From NCBI GenBank assembly GCA_037951165.1, contig JBBDHG010000024.1, positions 8,850,501-8,914,500 on the forward strand: a DNA stretch of 64,000 nucleotides. The letters are read 5' to 3'. The stretch's first letter is position 1. Each line of letters opens with the position of its first letter. Shown piece after piece: positions 1 through 12,300 of this stretch. A program made the position numbers and the translations under genes. The DNA comes from Lophius americanus (taxonomy: Eukaryota; Chordata; Actinopteri; Lophiiformes; Lophiidae). The notes below the pieces were generated by a model. That model searched no databases, had not been told where the DNA came from, and saw only the letters and a list, made by a program, of their open reading frames with translations.

Positions 1-206
1 ATGCAACACACTGTTGTGATATGTCAGATGAAAGTTTCCATGTGCTGCTCATCTTCACAAATAGTTCGGTGAAATATGCTTTTTCTAACGTCTTTCCTGA
101 ATCCCAAAACATTTTACACTCATAACACATGTTATGTAGTGTTCTCTGAATCTAGTCGTCAGAAAATAACTGGTTCTCTTTTAATTCTTTCCTACTGGCC
201 ACGCAG

Positions 207-364
207 CAGCTGCCCGTAGCCGCAGCCGTACCAACATAGCCCAGGAGGGGGAGGCAGAGGCCAGCTCCCAAGAATCCCTGCAGGAACTGATGCCAGAGGA
301 GGTGCTGGTGATTTCACTAGGAAATGGGCCCCAGACTGTCCCCGGGATGATGTCAGAGAATGAG
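207..364 (+). CDS. gapvd1: gapvd1 exon a (Arg-Ser rich linker)
   Basis: The exon encodes a stretch beginning with an RSRSRTN motif and ending GPQTVPGMMSENE, matching the GAPVD1 linker after the GAP domain. It reads from a split codon at 207-208 and ends in phase 0 before the donor gtaatg at 365. The acceptor is a tandem cag-cag (204-209), so the true start may be 207 or 210. Upstream sequence (1-206) is the 3' end of an intron. Confidence 0.93.
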
Positions 365-3300
365 GTAATGCAACATGAATTAATGCACTCGTTTGCAGAA
401 GAGGTGACGATGTGATAAATTCAATGTCGTATTTCTCCTGTCGCTGAAGACTTCTTAGTGTGTCTGCATTTTGCGTGTTCTTGCAATGTTAATGCAAATG
501 ATAAGAAATCTTACATCTGATGTGAAACTAGATTCCCTCTCATCTCTAGCCAGCTATGAATGAGGTAATTCCTCAGGCTGGAATTACTTTGAGCAAAGTT
601 TACAACCAAACATAAGTGATATTTTTTTATGTATGCACGTCCTCTCTACTGCTCTCTAGGTTTTGAACCTGCAGATGGCTGATGGGGCTCAGGGGGATGG
701 CAATGCTGATGATACCAAGCTGCATGGCAAACCAGACAAAACCCTGCGCTTCTCCCTCTGCAGTGACAACTTGGAAGGCATCTCAGAGGGTCAGTCTGCA
801 GCCTGATGACATAAAACTAAAATATAACAAAACATAACTACAGCTATGTTTGTCAGAGTATTATTAGAAAACCACAATGGTTTCAGTTCTTTGTCATTTG
901 TAAACAATACCTGCTTTGTTATCCAATCAAGTGTTGTAAGGGTATAAAAGCAAACAAACAGACGACGGATGTTGAAGTTTGAATGTTGTTAATATATTTA
1001 TTGCTCTATCATAGTAATTAGGAGGGCTGTCAAATGGCATTTGCCTATTTGGGTTAAATAAAGCTGCATGAATTATAATAGAGGGTGTGGCTGCCCTGTT
1101 TTGTGTTCTAATAATGTTTATAAGCTGTACCCGGATGAAACCCCGATCTTATTACCTTGCATATGTTTTAATTCATATTTTCCCCCCTAAGGTCCTTCCA
1201 ATCGCTCTAACTCCGTGTCATCCCTGGACCTGGAGGGCGAGTCTGTCTCTGAGCTTGGGGCTGGACCATCAGGGAGCAATGGAGTGGAGGCTCTCCAGCT
1301 TTTGGAGCATGAACAAGGTATGTCTATGTACGTCAAATAAAGAACATGAATTAGATGTGTTTTTCACATACAAGACCCAATTTAACATACTGAGCGCATC
1401 CTTTAGCCACCACTCAGGACAACCTGGATGACAAACTACGCAAGTTTGAGATCAGAGACATGATGGGTCTGACGGATGATCGGGACATCTCGGAGACCGT
1501 AAGCGAAACCTGGAGCACCGATGTGCTCGGCAGTGATTTTGACCCCAACATGGATGAAGACCGGTTGCAGGAAATAGCAGGTGGGCCATGATTGAGTAAG
1601 CTACATTTGTAGACATTCTCCCGTCATCGGGAAACAACTTATGCTGCTGTGCACAGCTCGGGTCATTATGGCTCACTTTATGAGATGAATCCTTCTCTAC
1701 TGTTGATTAAGTAGATTCAAGGAAATGTCATCACCTTGTGGTACGAGGGTGAAATGGCATCAAAATGCATGTCTTAAGTTCAGCTAAGCTTCTTCAACGT
1801 CATCTATGACCCAAGCCCTACCCCTTCACAACGTTGTGTAAAGATCTGTGCAGTAGATTTTTCTGCTGGATCTTTAAGGAATTGCACTTAAAGTTTTCAT
1901 TTATTGTGGTAGGAATTACTCTGAAGATATTCATGAAAAGTTCAAAAATGCCCTACCTACAAACATTCAAGGAAATCAAAAAATATACATACATATTTCA
2001 ATGTCAATTTAAAAAAAACAACAACTTTTGTCAAGCCATAAGGCTTGGTTTTTATTAATGCAGTATATCACAGTATTAATGTGTTCTAAAGAATGAACAC
2101 TGAATACTCGTTGGTAATATTAATCTTTTAATTATTGTTTGAGGATGTAACAAAAAAAAAAATTCTGATGCCGCATAATTTTAGATTTATCTGAATATGC
2201 AATTACCTTCCAGTTGATTGCATACGCCAGTGGAGTGGACACAGTTGATGAAAATGGACTCTAGGGGAACACAAAGTTATTTCCTGAGTGTCTCTGGAAG
2301 TATATCCTGAAGTAAGCTTACATTAGCACAGTGGCAGCAGCTAATAAGGACCTGCCTAATCAAAATATGCTGATTTATAAGATAAACATTAAAATGGTGT
2401 AGCCCCAGCACTCTGAGAGCCACAGGTATGACAGTAAACCGAGGTTGTAAAGAGAACCAGTTCATCAAATACGCTGGTTCAGACAGAATATTTGAGTCTT
2501 CCTTTTATTCCAAACCAGACTTCCTGTCTCCTAGGCTTCCATTTTCCTACTGCCCATTTCTCTATCCTTCTCTCTTTCTCTGACATTCACTCAGTCCCCC
2601 CAGTCTTATTGACCTTGGTTCCTTCTCATTTGCATCCACCATTTTTCATTCTTCGGAATATGGCGTTGGGGGACTTTTCCATCATTAAGTGAATTTACAG
2701 CGATTTCCTTATGTGTTTTCTCCAAGGGATTGGGTTATGAGATGCACATTAAATATCCATTAATACCTCATTATCCCACTGATAAGATTACCATGATAAT
2801 GAGGCAGAAATTCTAATTGTTTCACTTCTTGTTGTGCCACTCATTTAATCATCCACCTGAAAGACAAGTAGTCTGCGCCCCTACCTTGAAGACTGTAAAC
2901 ACGGGCAGCAGGAGATAGCTCCCCCACTGTCAATGAAAGCGCAAAAATCACTACACACCTTTTCTTGGGTGCTGGCCTCGCAATCGTGGTCTTGGCGTGT
3001 GTGTGCCATGAAGTGGAAGCATGGCATGCCAGGAGGCGCGGCTACCGCTGGTTGAATTTTTGGGTACACAGACTCACACACACACACCTGCTCGCTCCAT
3101 TTGCCATCCTCCGCGTTCTTCCGCCTTGTTAAGCAGCGGCTCTCCAAAAGGAGATGGAGGGATACTGCGCTGAGGTGGGAGGATCTGCGAGGTGGTAATT
3201 TGGTTGTGAGTAATGCTAGGCTTAATCAGCAGCTCAAAGTCATAGCCCTGGAGGCCAGGGAAGGGTGAGATATTACCATTAACCTCTGACCTTTGGCACA

Positions 3301-6300
3301 ATGGTATATGTGCCTGTGGTTCCTTGCATGAAACGCAGTGACCTCCAACTCTCTCCGTGTGTCCATATGCAGAAGCCATTGCCTCTGAAACCCCAACCAC
3401 AGTGTTCACAGAGGGTTTATCCCGTGTCGTTGTTTATTTCAGACCCTCCCATAGTGTTGTTTCAAAGTCACACACCTGAAGGCATGCTGTAAAGGTGATG
3501 GAAGAGTTTTAATTAAGTTTTAACTGGTGAAAAATACCCTGAATAAAATGAACTCCATGTGCAAACAAGACCCCCAGCGAGAAGATTGACCCTTACCTTT
3601 TTAATCATTTTTAATACCTTAACTAGTGCTGATGATTAATAGAGATGTCCTACAAACCAAACAGTTGGTTGTCTGGTGGTATAGAAGTGGAAACCTCTGT
3701 ATTCGCCAGAAAGCTGCAGAACAACTGACTAACTGTGGAACATTTTATGCTTGTCTTACTACTGAGCTATCGCTAACTTTTGACTTATTTTAATGAGCTA
3801 ACATGACAAATTGTTCTTATTGGATTTAGCATCAGCTGAACAGCATTACTTCCAGCAATCAAACAGATCTGAACTACACTCAAAGGCTCAGGTTATGGTT
3901 TTCTGTTTTCAATCGTTTTCACAACATAGATGAATCAACGTGGAACTTGTTTAAAATGCAGTGGAAAACCTAAAACTTTAACATTTAACATAAAACTGTG
4001 AAAATGAATTAGAAACATTTTAAAAACATCATTTCAAGCTTATTCAGAGTTTTTTGAGAAAGTAATCATAGTATAACAAAACATGAAATTGTGTGAAGTG
4101 TATCTTTATTTTCTTAGTCTTCTGAAAATCATGTACAGCTACCTGAGTCAAGAAAACAAAGTTCCATCTAGCTGCTTCAAAGTAAAAGGATTACAGTGGG
4201 TAGGATAAAGTGCTGAAACCCAGAGTTGATGAATGGCTGGAAAGAAAGATGACTATGGCTTATTATGGATTATTCATTTCAGTCATTCATCAGGAAAAAC
4301 TGCCCAAACGTTTGCTGGTTCCATCTCTTTTATGTGAGGATTTTCTGGTTTTACAACATAATAAATTGAAACGTCTTTGGATTTTGAACTTTTTCCAAAT
4401 TAGCGAGTTGACTATTTTACTTTGAGCTCTCAGAAGTTGGAATACATTTTTATCATTTCATAGACTACATTATCAATTACTTAATTAACAAAGTGACAAA
4501 TTATTTGACAATGCAATGGTAATTAGGTGCAGCCCTAGTATTAAAAATGAAAACAATATTTGATACGTTGTTGAAGGGAGTGTCTGGAGTTCAAATGCAA
4601 CTCATATTCCAAGTCTGAATAATTTATTAGGGGTAATTACACAATATACATCAACACAGTGCTTTAACAACACTTGGCAAAAAACAAAAAGGCACCTTTT
4701 GAGATGACTTTGACTCATGAGGTGACTTTCATGTTGCTCCACACTTTTCAAGACCAAAGATCCTTCTCAGACCCTGTTAGTAAGTTAACTCTTTGTCTGT
4801 CTGTGCTTACGGGCAGCTGCAGAGAGCATGCTGGGCAGCCTCCTGTGTCTCCCTGGCTCCGGTTCAGTACTGCTGGACCCCTACGGCTCCACCATCTCAG
4901 AGACCACAAGCGAGGCCTGGAGTGTGGAGGTCCTTCCCAGTGACTCGGGTAGGGAGATGGATTCTTTCTGTAGTTGTAGCCCCCTCTGGCTTTTCTTTTA
5001 CTGTTGATATTGTCTTAATCTCCATTCGTGTTTTAAATGTATGTTTGCATGCATATTAACAATATTTTTTTTCAGATGCCATTCATTCCACACAACAAAT
5101 CCATCATCATATTTGTGCGCGCATGCGATAAGTGCAGATCTACTTTTGCTGATGAAGGGCAGCTCAGGGTTTTTCTTAAGGGGACTGCCAGGTGTGTTTG
5201 CTCCTGTGGTGGAGCCATATCGGGCGAAACAAGAGGACAACAGCTGTCATCACTCAGTTTTGATCTCTAACTCAACTTAAAGAGTCATTTAATCCGAAAC
5301 TCAAAATGTGCCCCCCCCCCATGTTCATGAAAAGTTGGAATAGGGTTCTTAATCCCCAAACTATTTCTCGAGTTCTTCAGCTGACAAAGTGTTGCAGAAA
5401 GTGACAAAGATGGACGCTTGTTTTAAAAAGTGAATAACAATCAAAACTATGCCATGCAGTTCCTCTGGCTTAACCCAAGTCTTCAGGAGTCAACAAGATC
5501 CCGAATTTGTTTCAAAAGACATTATAAACACCCACTGGTAGGCTGAGCTGGTCGCTGTTGGCTCACAATTGTGTATCAGCATGGATAAGTGTACAAACCT
5601 GCATTTAGACCCTAAATTATTTCCTCTCATATTTGACCCTGAGCATTTTTGTTTTATAGGCACAAGTGGAGAGAAAATGTGATTCTGTTGTAAGATGAGG
5701 GATAACGGTTTGAGGGACCTCTAAGCTCAAAGTGTAGGACAAAACTATTAAACAAGCTCCAACAAAAATCCCGTGTTTGGGATACTGCACACGTTTAGCT
5801 TGGCGGCTGTCACGTCGAATGCAGTTTTTAACAAGGTGGAAATTAAGTATTTCCCAATCAGTTGGTTATCTGATGGCTTCTGAAGACATGAAGAATTTCA
5901 CCATTTGACTTCATGAAGTCATTTTATGTGTTTTTTTTGGGGGGATTTTATCATTTAAAAAAAGTTCCCATCTTCAGTTGTTTAGGAGAACGCTCCAACA
6001 CTGCATTGTTTCAGAAAGTTTCCTGGACGAAGAGACTTGACTTGTTTTTCTCATGAGCACAGAAATCTGTACATAATGAATGATATTTCTATAAACTCTG
6101 CATTTAGATGAGATTGGCGTTTACACCTTGTATTATTTGGACAATAATCACACGCTTTACATCCGGTGTGTCGCTGTGCCAGTCCAATCAACAATGTAAA
6201 TTTTTGATTACTTTCTGTCTGTTTTTGCAGATTGAACATACACTCCAAGGCGTTTATTAATGAGAGATTATGTTCCTAACTCCCCCTTTTGAGAACCAGT

Positions 6301-9300
6301 GTTTTGTAGAAACCAGTCGAGTGTTTTATTAGCAGCGTTGAGCATTTCTTTGAAAAGCCTGGTGCCTTATGTTAATTGAAGTAGCACACCACTTCAATAT
6401 GTGTAGTGCAGGAACTGCATGCATGAGTGTCTTGATTGCTTTTTTGTTCCGTTTGCTGCCCCTGTTCTGCTCGGTAATGGCACGGTCGGAGGCTTGCTTC
6501 GAGTACAGCACTTGTTTCATGGCTAGGCAGCAGAAAACTACACTCTGAAGAGCACTTCACCAACACATTATTACTAACGAGCATGCAAATGAGTACTGCT
6601 GTTAGTATGGAGCCTCTGGGTTGGACCCAACAGCTCCACTGGGTAGCCAAAGTATTGACCGTACTAGCTTTATAGTTTGGCTTGGCAGTTATAAGATATG
6701 ATAATATATGCTTTGTTTGGCTTCATGCATATGTGCACACTTGGTTTCACAATAATCGTAACAGGAGGGTGTGGAGAGAGAACGTCCATCATCCATTGCA
6801 AACAGTGGATTATCAGTTTCTCTGTAATGCTGCTTGATCAGTGAGCAGAATGCACATTTTTATTCCCGAGGAAAGATCTTTTCTGCATCTCATTTCCTTT
6901 TTGGTTCATTCGTAGAAGCCCCTGACCTGAAGCAGGAGGAGCGTCTGCAGGAGCTAGAGAGCTGCTCAGGGGTTGGGAGCACCTCCGATGACACCGAGGT
7001 CAGAGAAGTCAGCTCGAGACCCAGTACGCCCGGCCTCAGCGTTGTTTCAGGTATGGATAAAAACCTACTGTCCTCTATCCAATGTCTGCTTTGTCCTCTT
7101 TCCCTCTTCTTTTTCTGATTCATTATTTATATCTGTGCTTGGATCTTGTTCACTTTTTGTGTCTTCTGCTTCTTCTTGCCATTTTGCAAGTCAAGATGTT
7201 ATCTTGTGTGTATGTGCAAATTAAGTTGACAAGATGATTTAAAGTAGCTCGCTGTATAAGCAATTCTAGATGTTTAAACTCCATAATTAGAGGTGCACCG
7301 ATCAGTCGATCGACGTGGGAGGCCAAGTTTGAAGAAATTGTCCATCAACCAGTAAGGCATGTGTGACGGTTGCACACATGCGCTGTATGAGAACACCAAA
7401 GCATGATCTATCACGGCTCAAAACATCTAAACCAGACACAAAGCTCGCCATTTAGAACACCAGTAAGGACAAAAGAAGCTGCTGAGGAACACGGTAAAAT
7501 GAATTTAATCACATATTTCACATTTAATCACCCTGAGGAACATAGCAAGTTAAAAGTAACGTTAGAAGAGCGGCTAAAGCTAGCAGGAGCTCAGAGCCAC
7601 AAGCCCTGAAGTCTCTGAACAAAGCCAACATTTAACATATAATCAACTGAAAGACGCTTACAAAGTTTTATTTACACTTAGAAAAGTCACACAATTTGTA
7701 CAAGGAAAAAACGGCGGGGAGGATGAAGGGTACGTTAAATTCAACAGGTCAGAAGACGTACACATAACACACTGCTGACAAGCCTTGTTACTTCCACTGT
7801 AATCCTTCAAAATAAGAGCACCTAATGTGCATTACACATTATGATTTTTTAAACTTTAATGACAAAAAAACAGAACCAGTCAAAAATCGATGTTGGCCGG
7901 TCAGACTTTATAAAAATTGGTAATCAGCCAAGGAAATTGCGATCGATGTATCTCTATTCATAATGATGGTTTGTCGTTGCCGATGGCTAATTAATAAGAT
8001 GATATCACCCCAGTAAAAACATTTACTAATACTGTTGATCAATAGTCAACACTATTAGAAACTGAATAAATCATTAACAGTTGCATTAAAATATGTAATA
8101 TACCAATTAGCTGCCACGTTACTCTTTTATATTAGATGCTGGCATAATGTGCTCTGAAATGTTATGCCTTCTGGTTCAAATGTTACATTATAGATGAAAA
8201 CGGTTACAACTTCCTGTTTACAAACCAGGGAAATTAGCCGTTGGATGCATCCTCATTGACCATTGTAATGGGGTCAGTGTGAAATTCTCTGTATTGCCCA
8301 GGCTGTTGCTGCTTGTCTTTTACGTGGGCTCAGGTGGAAGTGCTATGTGACATGCATGAAGTAGTATCCTAGATTAAGAAGCCAGCGGTGAGGTTCCTGA
8401 CTTGGCTCGGGGAAAACATTCCACGGGACTCAGTCGATGGATAGTCTGCATCTGATGACCACTTGTGTGCGTCTTTCTGTTGACCCATGGGAGCTTATGC
8501 AACCAATTTAAGATCCCTAGCGGGATCCCATCTTAGAGGGACCATAAAGTATCATCTGAACAGAAAAACAGATCCTTTTTTGTTTGAGAGGTGTTCTGTT
8601 TTTAGAGTTTCTTTTGTCCTTAACGTCCACTCAGCTGTCACTGTTCCTGCTGCAGGTATCAGTGCTACCTCAGAAGACATCCCCAACAAGATCGAGGACC
8701 TGAGGTCAGAGTGCAGCTCAGACTTTGGAGGGAAGGACTCGGTGACAAGTCCAGATGGGGAGGAGTCAGGCCACGGTAGGACAGTGTCACATACCTGCTA
8801 GGTTAGCTAAGCCATCAATCCAATGTCCGTCAGGTCCAAACAGCATCAATCCTGTTTATCAATCCCCGTCAGTGTCACAGCTGCCACTAAGATGAATCAC
8901 TGGTCTGCCAAATCATAACTTTTATAAAAATTTGTATCGTAAAAATAAATTTTATTTTTTAGGCTTTCAAAGTTATGAACGTTTTTTCTCTTGTGTATTT
9001 TTGAATTAATTCAAACTAATAATAATAACTGTAAATAATTATTTTGTTTTTTCTGTTCTTGCAGGAGCACACAATCTGACATCTCCACCCTCACAGAGCG
9101 AGTCCTTACTGGCTATGTTCGATCCTCTCTCCTCTGGCGAAGGTAATTCATACTCCAAGAATGTTGTACAGCCATTCCGAGCTAGAAATTAGAATCAATA
9201 ATTCCCTGCACTAATTTCGCTGGCTTTCCAAACAGCTTGAGCTCTGTGAAATTAACCAACAAACGTACCTGCGTCCCGCACACAGACCTTACCCCAATTA

Positions 9301-12300
9301 CAGAACTTGGTATAAATATGAGTCATTTAATTTGGCCTGCTTAATCTCCCAAATAGTTCCTAGTTGGCGTGGTTGTCTTTGTCCTGTTGTTTTGTTTGTA
9401 GCACAGGTGGAAAGAGAAATTGTTGTGGCTGTGTGTCAGTTGCAAGGTGAAGGGATGACAGGTTGAGAGACCTCACCCCAGGCTCTTTGGCACGGCCTCC
9501 TTGTCCCACTGTGCTCATGGCACCAGGCTGCCATTGGAAGCTTTTCAGCAGAGATGGTGTACCCTTGGAACAGGTGGCCTACCTACACCTAGGGCTCATC
9601 TCCCCCCAACACTTCTTTTTAGTGCTATCCACACATTGCAGTTTGTTTTTTTATACTTCCAGCAAGAGTGTACACTTTCCCCTGTGTTTTCATCCTTGCG
9701 TTGTAAGCAGAGTGACACAGGTATTTCTATGAAACTTTGAAGGTAGGATGGAGCCATTGGCTAGAGAACAGCATTGCACTGTGGTGTGGATATGGATAAA
9801 AAGGGCTGATCCAGGATTTTTTTCCTCCTTTTAAATGCATACATTTTCCCTATTTACGTATAAAGATGACGTAAAAGTAGACATGTCTATTATCAGTCAT
9901 ATTTACAGGGTTGAGTTTGTATATCGAGGTAATAGCACAGATAAGCTGGTTCAAAATATGTGTTAATAGTGATCACCCCTGTTTAGCCGCTGCATGCTAA
10001 GAGCTAGACCAACATAAGTAGGGTTGGCCTGGGCAGAAGTGTAAACTCTGAGAGCTACTCAAGTTATGCTTGAAGTTTTATAAAAATGTAAATACTCTTT
10101 GGAGGGAATTTAGGTTTTATGGTTCAAAATAATACTGCCTCTAAATTAACCTGCATATAGAATTCAATTAGACCATTTAAGATAATTAAACATAAATATC
10201 CACTCAGGGAAGAAGTCTTTGTGAAGCATGTGTAGTCTGCTGGTAATTAAGTAACCTGAATATTAGAGAGTGTAATGAAAACTAATCATACAAGGTGTAC
10301 AGGGATCTTTAAATGTCATCCTTTTTTTTTACAGCTGTAAAAATAAAATTTTATTTTTCTGTCTTTTATTATCCCAGGCTCCTCAACTGGAACAATAGTG
10401 AGGCCTAAAGTGCACTATGCCAGGCCACCTCACCCTCCCCCTGATCCGCCCATCCCTGAAGCCAGCGTCTTGGGCCAGGAGATACGCCACTCTCTCTTCA
10501 CCCCCCACTGTCTGGCCCAGGCTGAGCTGGAGCTCACCAAGCAGCGGCACTCCTTCCCTGACAGGCTGGTCCGCAGCCGCAGCTCTGACATTGTGTGCCC
10601 AGGCCGCCGACCCACAAGCGACCCCGGCCTCAATCGACGGGTAGTGGTGGAAGAGCGTGACTCTTCCGGAGCCTTTGCCTTAGGTCCGTCATCATCCCCA
10701 AGCAAAGACTCCCTTAAAGGAGAGGTAAATGCTCTAGCTGCAACATAAACAAACAAATGGTGTCTTTTATAGCAAACTCCAGCTGCGGTGTGTAATCATC
10801 TACCTGCCGGTGACCAGCTGTATCTTGATTTGGTAATTTCTGTCCAAAGGCCGAGGACCGGAAAGACAGCGATGATGAGAAGTCAGATCGCAACCGACCA
10901 TGGTGGAAAAAACGTTTCGTATCAGCCATTCCCAAAGGTAAGGAAACCAAACAATTGGTCATTTTAAGCATGTCCGCTTTTCTGAACTAAAAAATTACCT
11001 GTTACATGTTAAAAAAGGGATGTTTGATTGCTGTGCTCCTTTTGTTTTCTTTCTATTGGGGGGGGGGGGGGGGGGGGGGAAGTATTCTTAATCGCAACTG
11101 ACAGGAAATATTGCACTTTAAAGGGCTGAGTGAAAAGCAATTTATAATGTGAGAAAGAGAATGATGATCCATGTTGTCCACTCCATTGCTGATGCTCCAG
11201 TTGGAAAATTATGTTTCTTGTTGTTTGAAGTTACTCCAGAGACGCGTCCACTCCTTTTCTCTCACGTCTCACTGGCTGCAGATTTATATAGATGTTTCAG
11301 AGCTAATCAGTCATCAAAGGAGCTTTAGCTGTGTAGACTGTATGGCTGTAGCCCTCCCAGCAGTGCTGTCAGCCAGCGGCTAATGGTCATTAGATAGACC
11401 TTTCTGTCATCAGCACTGATAGATGACACATCTCTTGTTGCAGCTCCACTCTGCAACCATCTCTCACATATCTGTCTGGGAAATAATGAGCTGTGCCCAC
11501 ACAGAATTGCTTCTTATTACTCTTTGAGATAATGATGTTTCTTAAGTAAACATCATAAAATGGAAGTGCATGTACAGATGAAAAAGTAGAGCGCTGTGTA
11601 GAGAGAGGCTCCTGCCACATCTCTGTTAGTCCTGTTGCTCTGCACGGCGACGCACAGTCAGTCGTCCGGCAGGGCAGCAGCCTATGTGTGAAAGGCCAAC
11701 CCTGTCTGTTGTGTTCCTCACAGTGCTGTATTGGACGGCTGAGAGTGATGTCCCAGGTAACGCATTCATGCTGTCATCACTGAGCTAGCTTTAGCCGCCA
11801 CAACCAACGGCTGCGTTCCCACGCTGCTTGTTGATGTTGCCGTAGAGCTGTGACGTGACATGTTTTAGTTTCTGCACCCACTCCTCATCCATGTCATTTT
11901 TGCTTAACATTTGATTGTGTGGAAAACACACAATATCGATGACCGGTGCTGTGGAAAATAATTATTTGTCCCCTCCTGGGTTCTTCTATTATCTTTTTTT
12001 TTTTTAAACCATAATTTTAGTATTTATTCAACAAAAAGAAAAAGGATCTAACGCCCCCTGGGTCTGTGTGAAAAAAGAATTGCCATCTCAGAAACCATGA
12101 CCAATGGCAAAAATTCTAAACCACCAAACTGCATTGAAAACAAGTTGCAGCTGGGCTAGACAAACCCAAACCTAATAATTACCCCTTAATTAAATCAAAT
12201 CATACCTTGAATAGACCATTTTTGGAATAATGAGGTTGGCTCCTAGTTCTAATCAGAGGTGCACTTTGTCAAAATCAAAAGAAATTCCAGGAGTTGAGAA

